Assembly: GCA_017591395.1 (NCBI GenBank)
Contig: WEDG01005180.1
Span: forward strand, 1 to 64,000
DNA length: 64,000 bases
Source: Schistocephalus solidus
Taxonomy: Eukaryota > Platyhelminthes > Cestoda > Diphyllobothriidea > Diphyllobothriidae
Reading direction: 5' to 3'
Positions 22,631-33,534 of the stretch are shown one piece after another. Position numbers and translations under genes: made by a program. The notes below the pieces were generated by a model. It was not told where the DNA came from, did no database searches, and saw only the letters and a program-made list of their open reading frames with translations. Numbering within the stretch: the stretch's first letter is position 1; each line of letters opens with the position of its first letter.

Positions 22631-25312
22631 GAGTTCAGTTCAGTTCAGTTTTATTAAGGGAAATATAGGTGAAGCCTTTGAGCTCCCTATTGATGTCAAT
22701 GACACTGCAAATTAAAATAGGCTGACATATAAGGGACGTTGGACAAAGGGTTATCTCCCCGACACACTGCAGGGCATCGGACAAACAATTATAAAATAAT
22801 GTTACTCAAAAATAGGAAGTAGTATGTTCTATGACGTTAAACCTTTTGATGGGAATATGTTTAAGGAAATGTGTTGGGTTCGGATGTTGTGGTGCCACTT
22901 ATGGCTGTACTGGTCAAACTTCCGCTTAAAAGTGTCAGCGAATGGGGACATGATTATGTCCGCAGGCAGAGCATTCCAGGCCTTAATCACTCTGTTGGAG
23001 AAGAATAACCTTCTTGTGTCGAGTCTTGCACCTGTCACACGTAGTTTAATGGGAATTCCTCGCAAAGTAATGATAGTGGCCAGCTCAAAGAATTCGCCAG
23101 ATGCAAGGCAACAATCCTGACCCCGCAGCATGCGAAAGGCTTGTATTAGGTCACCGCGTAGCTGTCTATAGTCCAGAGGAAACAGATCAAGATTAGACAA
23201 TCGTGTCTCGTAAGGCAGGCAGCTTTGACCTCAAACAAGCTTGGTTGCACGTCTTTGGACCTTCTCAAGGGTGTTGTGGTCTTTGACAGACCACGGTCTC
23301 CAGGCTTGTATGGCAAATTCCAATTGCGGTCGCACGAACATCCCGAAGACCTTATTAAAAGCACTCTTTTGTCGAACTTTTGCAAACGCTTGCTTAATTA
23401 GATAAAAGCTTGACATGGGAGATTTTTGCTACTTTTTGAGCAATGGAACGATGGCTTCAGTGTGGGTGTGATCCATACTACTAGATCTTTCTGAGCCTCG
23501 AACTCTGATAGCGATGTGTCGTCCAGATAGTAAATTCTCTGGTGCCCGGAGCTGGTTCTGCCGAATCGCAGAATATTGCACTTGGTAGCATTGAATGGGA
23601 GGAGCCAGTTGTGCGACTATTCCTCGAGTCGATGCAAGTTCACCTGTAGATTTTCTTCATCAGCTGCGTTGTGGATAAACTCCCAAAGCTTTATATCGTC
23701 AGCAAACATGGCGGTGTCACAGTCCAAGCCAGTTACGCAGTCATCAATGTATATAAGGAAGAGGATAGGGCCAAGGACGGAGCCCTGAGGAACCCCACTC
23801 TCAACCGCCAGATCCGCCGATTGTTGATCCCCAAGAGGGACAATCTGAGATCGCCCAATCCAGAAGTTTTCGATCCACTTCAAAAGCTTGCCCCTTACCC
23901 CAATATGGTTGAGTTTGTATAGGAGACGTTGGTGAGGCACGCTATCAAAGGCCTTCTTGAAGTCTATGTAGACTGCGTGCACTACATTTCCTTCATCGAC
24001 CGCTCGGGTCCATCGTTCCAGACAGTAGAGCAAATTACTTAGACAGGACCTTCCTCTGCGGAATCCGTGCTGCGCTTCAGAGAGAAGATGATGCCGCTCC
24101 AGAAACTGCATCAGTTCACGTTTGATGATTCGCTCCATAATCTTGCAACATATGGAGGTGAGACTTACCGGCCTGTAGTTATTTGCGGAAGCCCGGCTGC
24201 CACTTTTATGTATCGGGGAAATCCACGCGGTCTTCCAATCGGGTGGCAATCTGCCTGCAGTGAGGGAGGCTTGGAAGAGTAGACACAAAGGTTCTGCCAA
24301 CTCTACGGCCAACTCCTTCAACAACTATGCTGGTATTACATCAGGACCTGGCGATTTGGTTTCGTCCAGCTTCAGTAGTTCCTGCAGGACAATAGGTTCT
24401 GTTATGACCACTGAGTCAATTGTCGGGATCTCTTCCGCAATATAGTTATCAGCGGTTATATTGGCTTCTCTCGTAAAAACCAACTGAAAGAACTCAGATA
24501 GATGCTCAGCCTTTTCCTCGTCCTTGCAAAGTTCGACGCCTTCATCCGTTTTTAACAAAGGGATGGGGTCTTTATTTCGAGTGCACTGCCTAATGTGGTT
24601 GTAGAAGAGCTTCGGGTTTTCTGCTGTACGGTTTATCAAGTTACTCTCAAAACTTTGTTAGGCTTTATAAACCAGGCCTTTTACCCAGTTCCTCTGCGTC
24701 TTGTACTTCGTCAGCGATTCGGCGGTCTTTTCCTGAGATAAGTTTGCCTCAGCTTTCGCTTGCGGTTTACTTCACTCTTTAGTGTGTTCGTTAGCCACTG
24801 GGGCCTGCTGGTGATCTTTTTTTTCGAATAAGGACAGTAGTTGGTGATAAGTCCTTGTAATACGGCCTTAAATTGCAACCAATCCTCGAGAATACACCCG
24901 GTGAATGTTTCATTTCAATCTAAATGGCGTACATCAATTTTCATTTGGGTAAAGTCTCCAAACCATAGGTTGCGTTTCACTGTGATTCTTTGATAGGGGA
25001 CAGAGAAGAGTGAAAATTCCCATTGTAGGACTACGTGATAACTTTTGCCCAGTGGGGATACACAGTTCACAACATCTATGCTGTCAGGCGCCTTTGTCAA
25101 TACAAGGTCCAAACAATTAGCTTGTTGACCCTCGCGTATTCTGGTCGGAGACAGGACGTTTTGAGTTAAGAAGCGTTTGTGTATAGCTTCTAGGAGGCGG
25201 CGATCGAAGTTTAATTCCGAGCCTGGTGCCGAGCTCAGATTCCAATCGATATTCGGAGCGTTTAAAGTCGCCCATGATCATAACTTCGGATCGACTAGCA
25301 AACGATTCTGAA
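22631..25312 (-). mobile_element. Best-preserved CR1/Jockey-like LINE, 5'-truncated
   Basis: Read on the minus strand, the end of an endonuclease domain comes first: MIMGDF near 25285, QANCLDLVLTKAPDSIDVVN near 25090, GKSYHVVLQWEF near 25040. A linker follows (INRTAENPKLFYNHIRQCTR at 24639). Then comes the RT (24324-23617) and the C-terminal region (23416-22829) with FGMFVRPQLEFAIQAWRPWS, DYRQLRGDLIQAFRMLRGQD and FFSNRVIKAWNALPADIIM. The 3' end at 22631-22650 is (CTGAA)n. The 5' truncation inside the endonuclease is typical of target-primed insertion. A few frame breaks make it non-functional as it stands, but it is the reference copy for the fragments at 1-3445, 5031-5800 and 61105-61200. 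Confidence 0.9.
23617..24324 (-). pseudogene. LINE reverse transcriptase domain (open 235-codon stretch)
   Basis: An uninterrupted frame covers the RT fingers and palm. It has PPDWKTAWISPIHKSGSRA, NYRPVSLTSICCKIMERII, AQHGFRRGRSCLSNLLY, VYIDFKKAFDSVPHQRLLYK, ESGVPQGSVLGPILFLIYI and the intact catalytic FADDIKLW (about 23700). It normally lies inside a ~900-residue ORF2 with an upstream endonuclease. Here the flanking frames are shifted, so it is a fragment of a dead gene. Its RT active-site residues are all present. Confidence 0.9.
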
Positions 25313-25439
25313 AACGTGAAAAGTCACTGTAAATGCGTTGAATAAATTTCAATAAAATTTCAGGCAATAGCATAAGCATACCATGTTGGGTATATTAAGA
25401 GAAATATCCTCTCATCAAATTTCTTTATTGATATTTCTG

Positions 25440-26440
25440 GTATAAGATTACGATTAGTTTCTTGAAATACCGGTGAAAATTACGCGCTTTTCACTTTTTT
25501 CAATCGATTGGTAATATATTTAAAATCCTGTTCTATGTGTTTATCAAAACCTTCAACATAAGGTATTTCACAAAATCATTTACCGAACTAGTGAGCTTTT
25601 GGATATTCTTACTAATAAAGATGGCCGATTACGGCATATTTTTAGATTCATCCAAACATGAAAACTCATTGCCGAGAAAATCGGACGTCCACACCACCCG
25701 TTGACAATTAATATGCCTACGATCCATTAAAAACGTTTTATAATAAGTTATCCGTTTGAAAAGCGGGTTACTACGATACTCCACTGACGAATATATGCGG
25801 ACTTTAACTTTTTAAGGACTAAATCCAAGTATAAATGTGGAAGTTTGATCTGTTTTGCGACTTTCCCTGAAAGTAAGTGATAAAGTATCTATGAAACTGA
25901 AAGAACTCACTTTTCGCTATATATTTGAGCGTTTTTTCTACATTTTTTACTTTAATGCACCGTTATAAGACTGCAAATACATGACAGATTATCCAAATAG
26001 ATACTAAGATTTTGTGAAAACTGCTTACCTTCTATTCATTGCATTTCTAGTTTCTGGATAGGCGGAAACTATATTATACAAAAAAGTATCTTATCACTTA
26101 CTTCCAATTTAACATAGGTGTTTCTATAGTCTATCTTCACATTATCTTGTACACATTTTGTTAACTGTCTTCATTTTCAAAATAGTAAAATAAAAAATAC
26201 TGTTACCAAGTTTATGCCTGCGTTTTGTGGCAAAAATGTCAGCTACTTGGCCGAAATAATTTCTAAGGTGAATTCTTTGCTTGCTTTTGGAAAAAATGCG
26301 ATTCCGCACACTTCACTTGACCCGATTTTCATTGAACTAAAATATAATTTCCGGTTACAGAAGGGATTTATTTGTAACCTTTGTTCCTCATACTAATGAT
26401 ATTTTATAGCATAATACACAAAAATTGTGGGCTTTACTCT
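25440..26440 (+). repeat. AT-rich dispersed repeat, arm A (inverse partner about 33800-35050)
   Basis: Its reverse complement is found in order in 35050-33800. Examples: cctgttctatgtgttta (about 25527) against taaacacatagaacaga (about 35032); gaaaactcattgccgagaaaa (about 25660) against tttctcggcaatgagttttc (about 34898); aaactatattatacaaaaaagtatc (about 26067) against the match at about 34490. A short frame at 26214-26396 resembles the minus frame 34026-33778. No known element is recognised. Confidence 0.7.
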
Positions 26441-27090
26441 GGAATATTAAATAGCATAGACAATTTCTTGGATGTTCGGCAACCTCCGATTTCACCAAAA
26501 ATCCTGCCGGCTTTTCCCTCAACATAGAAGATTCAACATGTAATGTTTGTTAGAAAAAGGCTTTCTGAGCCTCAAAGCCATTGAAGAAACCAAAGTAACA
26601 AGACAAAATGTACGCTAAGCTACTCACTCAAATTTTAATCACACATTGCATGAGTTAGCATACCTATAGTAGTTTTGTCTGCATGCACGCGGTCGGCAGC
26701 ATACATTGCAGACGGATGGGCATTCAGCCTTAAAAGTGGCCTGCGGAGTGAAAAATTTAAATTTCCCACTACCTAGATGCCAAGATGGACGCCTGTTTGC
26801 GGAACTTATCAGTAACCTTTTATATGACCATAATTAGTGGACCGCTTAGAACACAAAAACGGCGTTTGGGAACTTTCAGGGACTATAGCGTCATCATGAA
26901 ACACACGAGAGAATAAATAAGCTATAAGAAGATATTACCATAACTACGACAGGTCGACAGGCTATTTAATTAAGATGCAGGGTACCGCAGAGGTTACCAT
27001 AAGCTTTCATGAAACTACCAGCAGTTGATAGCAAACGCTTTACAATTTTTGAAGAATATCATTTTATTGCCCGTGTTTGCCGATTGACGT
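26441..27090. other. Unassigned AT-rich stretch
   Basis: No gene or repeat partner recognised. Confidence 0.35.
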
Positions 27091-28015
27091 TGAGTAAACG
27101 TTGTAAAATTTTCACCGACTGAAGTTCAGCGCAAGGTTGGGAAGCATTTTGGCCGCCACACGGCTGCAACACGTAACATAATTTATGTCACCGATAGCAA
27201 ATTTCTGGAAAGAGGCTCTGTTCTTTACAAACCTCGCAGCGGATGATCTGCTATTATCACAACTGATGAAAGCATTGAACTTCTAGGGCAGGCGTTCAGG
27301 CAATATCGGGAAAGTCCCTCCGAAGATCTGCACAGGAATTTAGCAGATCAGATCAGATCAGAGGCTGATTAGAGTTTGGTAAACTTCTACCATACCAACC
27401 CCAGGTTTTCCAACCGCTTCAAGCGGGAGATAATGATGTTCGCGTAGAGAAGTCAGAATCAATCCTCCACCGTTACCAAAAAGACTTTCAGTTTTTGAAG
27501 AGCTCATTGTGCAGCGACGAAGATAACTTTGCTCCCTATGTTCAGGTAAACCAACGCACAGGTTTAATTTGCGAAAAATGAAACCGAGCATCAATTCTGG
27601 AGCACGAATGAGACTCTCCGAAGCTGTTGGTCTGGTGTGCGATGGTTGAACCTTTCTGCCTCCACGATACATCCGCCAACACGACCACCTTCACAAATGA
27701 AAATTACCTGGAGATGCTGCTACTGCAGGAATTTACTGTCCCATAAGCTAGAAGCTAGAAGCGACCATGTTTGACTCCTTCTTCAACAGGATTGAACCCC
27801 TTCAGTTTTCTTCCGGTCAGTGGGGGATTTCTTCAGCGCCATGTTTCCTGACCTACGCAGCGGTCGAAGAAGTTCCTTCGAATAAACTTCGAGCTCCCCT
27901 GAACTCACACCCTGTACGTTTTTTTCTTGAGGCTGTATGCCAGAAAACACATTGTCACAGCTTGATTAAAGAGCCCACACGGCCAGCAGTCTAGCACGGC
28001 CCGTCTAGCATCGTC
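27091..28015 (+). pseudogene. Mariner-like (IS630-Tc1-mariner) transposase, heavily broken
   Basis: Three blocks appear in order. First, 27100-27350 is an N-terminal helix-turn-helix region: SPTEVQRKVGKHFGRHTAA, FLERGSVLYKPRSG, stop, then ESIELLGQAFRQYRESPSE. Second, about 27625-27745 has LLVWCAMVEPFC and TTTFTNENYLEMLLLQEFTV, the usual lead-up to the second catalytic Asp. Third, 27772-27960 has LLLQQD (second Asp kept), FFRSVGDFFSAMFPDLRSGR, then SSPELTPCTFFS, where SPDLTPxDFFLWG is normal and the third acid is lost. Stops and frameshifts abound. Terminal inverted repeats were not identified. The minus-strand frame at 27672-27358 is a shadow. Confidence 0.75.
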
Positions 28016-28274
28016 AGTGGACGATCAATTTCTATTTGTTCCCAACGCGCAGGATTTCCGCCCTCGTAGGTAGACCTGGGGATTATATTGGACGAATTAA
28101 AGAAAGTTCACCTTAAAAATGCACCTATAGTTGAACGTTTCTCGTCCAAAGGCATCATGCTGTCTCTGCAGTTAAACCGAGATTAGATACCTTTATTGAC
28201 AACAATAGGGACCGCATATATATTTCCCCCTCTATGCATATGCTATGGATAACTTAACTCACGAAATACCGTGA
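28016..28274. other. Short unassigned spacer
   Basis: No feature seen between the transposase remnant and the AT-rich repeat. Confidence 0.3.
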
Positions 28275-28700
28275 TCGAAATTTTATTAGGTAATGTGACA
28301 TACATTTGTTGTTATTTGTGTTTGTTGAATTAAACTGAGGTGCAGAAACTCCTTTTACTCGAGAAGAATTCATTTCAAATCTTTTTCGTGGAAGGAAAGC
28401 AGGTCATACTTAGACGAACTTAGACGTTTTCTGTTATCCAAGTAGATTCTTACGCTATAAAATATGACAGGTCATGACTTCATGTTTATGCGATTTGTGC
28501 TATAAGTGGACATTAAAAAGTATTAAATGTTTCAAAAAATCCCTTCTCGAAACAGAAAATCAGATTTCGCGTCAGTGACAATCAGATAAACGCAGACGTA
28601 ATAAATCGCACTGTTTTCAAGAAATAAGCGACCGATTCCGATTTAAAAATTCTCTTTGTTTCAAATTTAGATAAAATGTCGTACTAAAGTTGTTTAACCA
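28275..28700 (+). repeat. AT-rich dispersed repeat, direct partner of 33535-33960
   Basis: Shared blocks include tttgttgaattaaactgagg against tttgttgagttgaaatgagg (33577), ttctctttgtttcaaattta against later blocks, and the order of ctataaa and cattaaaaagt landmarks. It appears to be part of the same AT-rich family as 25440-26440. Confidence 0.55.
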
Positions 28701-28955
28701 TGTGTTCTTTTTCCTCACTGAGCAGTAGAAGGCATAAACAAATAATTATTGAGGATCCACGAAACTTTTATGCTTTCCTGTGTCCGCCACGCGACTACGA
28801 TGTCAAAGCACCTCCTGTTAGACGCTGATTTCGAGCGCATACGGAAATCGGCAGTCGAAGGGTTGCCGCATGAGTCCCTATCTAATATTTTCAACACTAT
28901 CCAGGTCGCTCTTTGGAGAATTCTCGCCAACTGAACAGGGCCTAGAATCAAGCAA
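28701..28955. other. Unassigned open frames on both strands
   Basis: Plus 28749-28934 (61 codons) and minus 28951-28715 (78 codons) overlap. Neither has a recognised domain. Confidence 0.3.
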
Positions 28956-29044
28956 AGTGGACGAAACCTGCATCATCAGTTATGAACGAATAAAACGAAG
29001 TGGACGAAACCTGCGCATAAGTAAGCAAAGTGGACGAAACCTGC
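28956..29044. repeat. Three copies of AGTGGACGAAACCTGC
   Basis: The 16-mer AGTGGACGAAACCTGC occurs exactly at 28956-28971, 28999-29014 and 29029-29044. The spacings are 43 and 30 bp, with partly similar spacers (ATAA/GTAAGCAA). Confidence 0.9.
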
Positions 29045-31061
29045 GCCACGTAAGTAAATTGATAACAGATTTTCAGTAGAGAAAAGCCTTTACGTTTTTG
29101 ATTAGTTCTTACTTTTAGACAAGCCTCCGAAGCCGATCCGGATGGTAACAAGGGGTCAGAAATTCGTGCTAGAACACACTGTTCCGACAGCAGCTTTCAA
29201 GAACTGGCGACGTTGGATGGTTTAGATGACCGTCAAATTCGGAGAGCGACAAATCTAGCGATCGAGGATGCAGGCCATAAATGGCAAAGTGTTCATTGAC
29301 ATTATAAAGGGAACCTTCGGTTACAAAAGAATTCACCTACATTGAATAGATACCGTAATATTGGAAGAAAATGCTTCTGTTCACCACTCAAAGGAAATAC
29401 GTCTATGACTTGATTCCCTACTAAAGCAGCATTTGTGGACCTCGACCAGCCCTTCTGCCAGCGAAGTGTTCTTATACCTGTCAAAATCCTGGATCTCAAT
29501 CCGATCGATTTTCTTTGTTACTAATCAAAATAAATAGCAATAAGGCAATAAAATGTTCTTCCGTGCAGCAAAAGCTGGGTGTCGTATTAAATACATTTGT
29601 AGACCGATCCCCGCAGATAACATGATAAGGTCAGGGCCATCGAAATTACAGCTGTTTTACGCACTAAAGGGAAATCAGCGAAATATTAATACGTTGAATT
29701 TGTTACTGTTCTTCCCTGTTTTCGCGTTGCGTTATATATTCCTTAGCTGATACTTGTTATAGAAGAGCTTAATTAAGGTATTTGTGATAAAACGCCCTTC
29801 TGATTAGATGGTCTTCGATAAAACGAATTAGGTGTCAGCAAAATTTGCCTTCTTTTGAAGAACCCGTCTTGGATGCTGGGTCAGTGGCCAGCGCGTTACG
29901 AGGGTTTTTGTGCCAAATTCCTGACTTTCTTCGGATACCTTATGAACTGTACGTGTACGGCATTCATCAGCATCATCGTCTGAAGATGAAGAAAAACAGG
30001 AGGCGATTTCATGTGTCAACTTATATTTCTACTGGGATTTCAGAAGTACGTCTGACTGATGATAGCGATGAGAAATAAATGGCCATTCCAATCTCACCTT
30101 GTTTTCAAAAAAAGCATAAATTTACAATATTTCTTGATACCAACCTGCAATAGTCCTACGGGTAAATGAGAGAAAAGAAGAATATGTTCGGGAAACCAGT
30201 ACAGTTTATTCTCTGCCCGCGAATATACAGGATTTTCTCGTCCCCAAAACTCACCTTATTCATTTGGTGCCCCGAGTGTCGATCGCTGGTTGGCCACTTG
30301 AGGCGTGAGGATCTCCGCACAGGTAAATCTCGAGTGTTCGCCCGGCCGCACACGTGAGAAAGGAACGCTGATAGCGCTCACGTTGATTGGCTGCCCGAAT
30401 TGATGCCGCATTCCGCATCCTGCCTGGCTTCCTGTGCCGCGCGTCTTCGCTTCCTCTTAGGCTGTTACTCTACACAGCTTCCGTTCTCCGGAACTGAACA
30501 AATTCGTCGCAATTTTTAACTGCCTCCTATTTCTTTATAGCATGAATAAAGAGGTCAGTAAACGGCTGTCTGTACAGTGAGTGACCGATGTGATGCAAAG
30601 TTCACCAAAATTCTTAGCAGCGTTTACGATTAGAAAGGATTATTCGAGTGAAGTTGTAATATTAACTACCGTACAGCCAAATGCGAGCATATTGCGTACG
30701 CGACAGGCTTTTGAATGTACCGTTTTTAGGCGTCTGCAAAACCTGTACTTGGTAAAAAAATAAGTAGCATGTATATATTTTTCTATCGATTATTTTCAAG
30801 TATGATATAAAAATAGCCATTCTTGCACGCATTTCACCGCTAATCACGTATTCCTTAAATTTTATTAATCAATAAACACATTTGTACTTTAATCAAAACA
30901 AAGTTTGAGCTGACGTAGGATAATGACACTGCGCACATTGGTGCTCTGTGTGAGCAACCAGCTATGTAGGAGGATTAAGAATTGATGATTGTGGATAATA
31001 GGCGGTTTTCAAATCCATCAGTGATTTATCCTTTTAAAAACGAAGTAGTGAAAAAACTCCT
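29045..31061. other. Unassigned stretch
   Basis: The open frames here have no recognised domain. A GC-richer patch (30290-30480) contains CPECRSLVGHLRRE (plus frame 30166-30357), which may be a worn trace of the LINE zinc-finger tail. A SINE-like block aaatggccattcca is at 30079-30092. Confidence 0.35.
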
Positions 31062-31390
31062 GCAAACAAAGTATGGGCAGAGTCCAATGAGCCCACCCTT
31101 TCAGAAAACATGCAGGAGAAAAAAATGCTTTGGTAAGTCTATGGAGAAACAGGGTAGGTTGCTTCTGAGTGTAGGGGAAGACTATAAATAAGTTGCAGCA
31201 AGTGAGTACGAAGACGTCAATATAGGGTGTATAGGGGTGCAAGTTCGCAAGCCAATCCGGTGGACTAGACATCTTAGTAACCAGGATGGAATTCTGATGA
31301 TGGTTAGAAGCAAACTAAACGCAATCGATGTAAACTGTGCGCGTCCGATTTTTGAGCCTGACGGGAGGGTCATGGGGAGACTATGCACGA
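31062..31390 (+). repeat. Diverged third copy of the ~560-bp repeat
   Basis: It shares gaattctgatgatggttag (31290-31308), an aggagaaaaaa...tgctt block (31112-31131) and the final gaggagac-like end with 3455-4031 and 6302-6853. The 5' part is missing or too diverged to see. Confidence 0.6.
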
Positions 31391-31689
31391 AAACGTAATT
31401 TGTAAACTGTCTCGTAAATGCCCGATATTCCTTTCTGGAGGTCATGGAGAAAACGCGATCGATCACAGTCCGTTAACAACCCAAGCGACGGGGGGACAGC
31501 AAGGCTGCGGGGATCGTGAATTTGCGACCGTGCTGACTGACCAAACTAACAGCAGCCGGCGAAAGGCGATATTTCGGTTTTTCAAAACCTTTTAATCATG
31601 AGAGTTATAAGACCGTACAATGTCCGTTCGAATAGCTTCGCATCCGCCCATTTAGTAATTCTCCTTATTAAGTATACAACGCAGTCAAC
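31391..31689. other. Spacer, nothing recognised
   Basis: No gene or repeat partner seen. Confidence 0.3.
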
Positions 31690-32015
31690 ATCCATAGAAA
31701 ACTTTTATACAAAGTATAGAGTATCTTTTAATGGTATAGAGGAATGGATGATTGGAAACTCTAAATGTAAATGCTACACCAGATCGGACTCGATGATATT
31801 CGTGAATTGGGAAGTTTTTAAAAACCTTAACATTCCCAATCTTGTAGTATAAATTATATAGAAGACTGGATTTTCTACCAAATGAGCATAAGAAAGGATA
31901 CTTTAATTTAAATTTTCTATAAAATATGTTTGAATTTATAAGGACAGCGAAAATCAATAGAACCAATGCATCCTACTTAAATAGTCATTTTTACCAAGTA
32001 TGATTTTCTAGGCGG
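31690..32015. repeat. Dispersed repeat X, copy 1 (partner 52840-53120)
   Basis: Both copies contain aattttctataaaata and a tagtcatttttacc/tagtcatcttttta block. On the minus strand both encode FYRKFKLKY within longer unidentified frames (31966-31685 and 53051-52830). The frame is otherwise not conserved enough to claim a gene. Confidence 0.6.
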
Positions 32016-32594
32016 TTGAAAAACTGCATTCAAAACCGAAGCCCTGCTGTGTCCGCAATATCTTCGCATTTGCAGTTCAATAATCCCTCATAATCATAAA
32101 CGAATTTTAGAATTTAAAAAGTCAAGTTGGCGAACACGTGTTTTCGGTAACTCTTCATCGGGCCGGTACGATTACATGGATAATGAAAACATGAAGAATT
32201 GAAAGGGTTTAAACAGGTCTTATGGGTAATATTCGTCCTTCCTATGCCACCCGCATGGTGAGGTCGGTAGGGTAGGCTGCGATCAATGTTCGGTCGACTG
32301 AGGGAAATATCACTGTCCAGTACGCGAGATGATCGACTGTCATCAGGGGCCGGGGACAGCGTATGGACACGACCTGAAGTGGTTGTCGCTCACGAGAGAG
32401 AGAGAGAGAGAGAGGGTGCTGTACAAGCGGCTTCTGACAGCACCGTACTGGGTTTTTTTTAGCCATCTAGCCACTTCCCCAGCAGTTGCTAGCACCCGTG
32501 GGCCGTTAGTGAAGTTGGCTGGTGTCTGGTAGACAACATGAATGGCTTCTTTAAGACATTCAGCGCGTCATCAAAGAAGGCACAACTAATTAGT
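32016..32594. other. Spacer with (GA)n
   Basis: It includes an 18-bp GA run (32397-32414). No gene seen. Confidence 0.4.
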
Positions 32595-32765
32595 AAAGTT
32601 CGCCGAGTTTCTCGCAAATGGGTCAAACGAATTATTCAAATCTGCCAAAAATCTTTTACTAATTAATTGTGCCTGGTATTCAACTGGTGGATTCTAGATT
32701 GATTGCTTAAGACATCCTGCTTGGTGTTGTCGGTTAGTTTGAAGCATCCGAAAACACCTTCGATG
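32595..32765. repeat. SINE-2 fragments around an imperfect inverted repeat
   Basis: gccgagtttctcgcaaatgg...caaacgaatt matches the body of the tRNA-headed repeats at 57179-57215 and 62588-62620. About 32694 onward, ggattctagattgattgct...atcctgcttgg, matches 56966-57000. Between them, cacaactaattagtaaagtt and ttttactaattaattgtg form an inverted pair. Confidence 0.6.
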
Positions 32766-33534
32766 TGTGAGGTTCGAAATACTGCAGTTGTGGCGATGGC
32801 ACTCTACGTAGTACTCTATTCCCGGAGCACACAGGCCAATCTAAAAAATCCTGATAGCGAATATTCATCGGGTCAGCCGAATATTATTTCGGATGACAGT
32901 TTTATACATATTTGTATGATTCTGTTAACTTTCAACCGAAGGAAGGAGCCCTGATTCGGTCTTACGAGACGTGCTACTTCTGACTGCATAGTCATCGCCA
33001 GACGAGTGCCCTAATTACCCTTTATCCCCCGTTTCTAGTATTCCTAGTCTTCTTTATCTTCCACCAGCTAAGCGGACTTCATTTACATGAGTACCCAATC
33101 GGCTTCGTGGTAGGCTTAGTTAATGTTTGCGAAGAGAGGAAAAAAATTGAGCACAGGGATTAATGTAACACGGGAAGGACGTTCATAGTAGTTTTATCAT
33201 TAGGACAGATGGACGCAGCACTTAACGAAGTCTGCTTCAGGCCCTGGACAAACTTAAATTTCTTTTATATATTTGTTTTATTACTCAAATGAGGTGCCGG
33301 AGAAGACCACGAAATCTGAAATATGCCAAGTAAGAACGTGTAAATGGGCGAAAACAGATACTGCAAGGCTGGTGGTTAAATAATCGCGAATTTAGTAAGA
33401 CGGTTTGCAGTTGGAAAATTTAACCATAAACTTTACCGTACCCGAAACTGTTACCTTGCTGTGAAATGCACAAATAAATAAATTAAGTACAGTAGATCGC
33501 CAAGCTCAGGAAATGTCGAGATCGAAATTGGAGG
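32766..33534. other. Unassigned stretch
   Basis: No gene or repeat recognised. Confidence 0.3.

Noticed and set aside
27767..27994. 75-codon plus frame first read as a LINE endonuclease piece (LIKEPTRP)
   Set aside because: An adjacent frame gives QQD and SSPELTP in mariner transposase order, a better explanation covering the whole 0.9 kb.
28956..29044. CRISPR array
   Set aside because: Only three 16-bp repeats with irregular spacing in a eukaryotic context and no cas genes.
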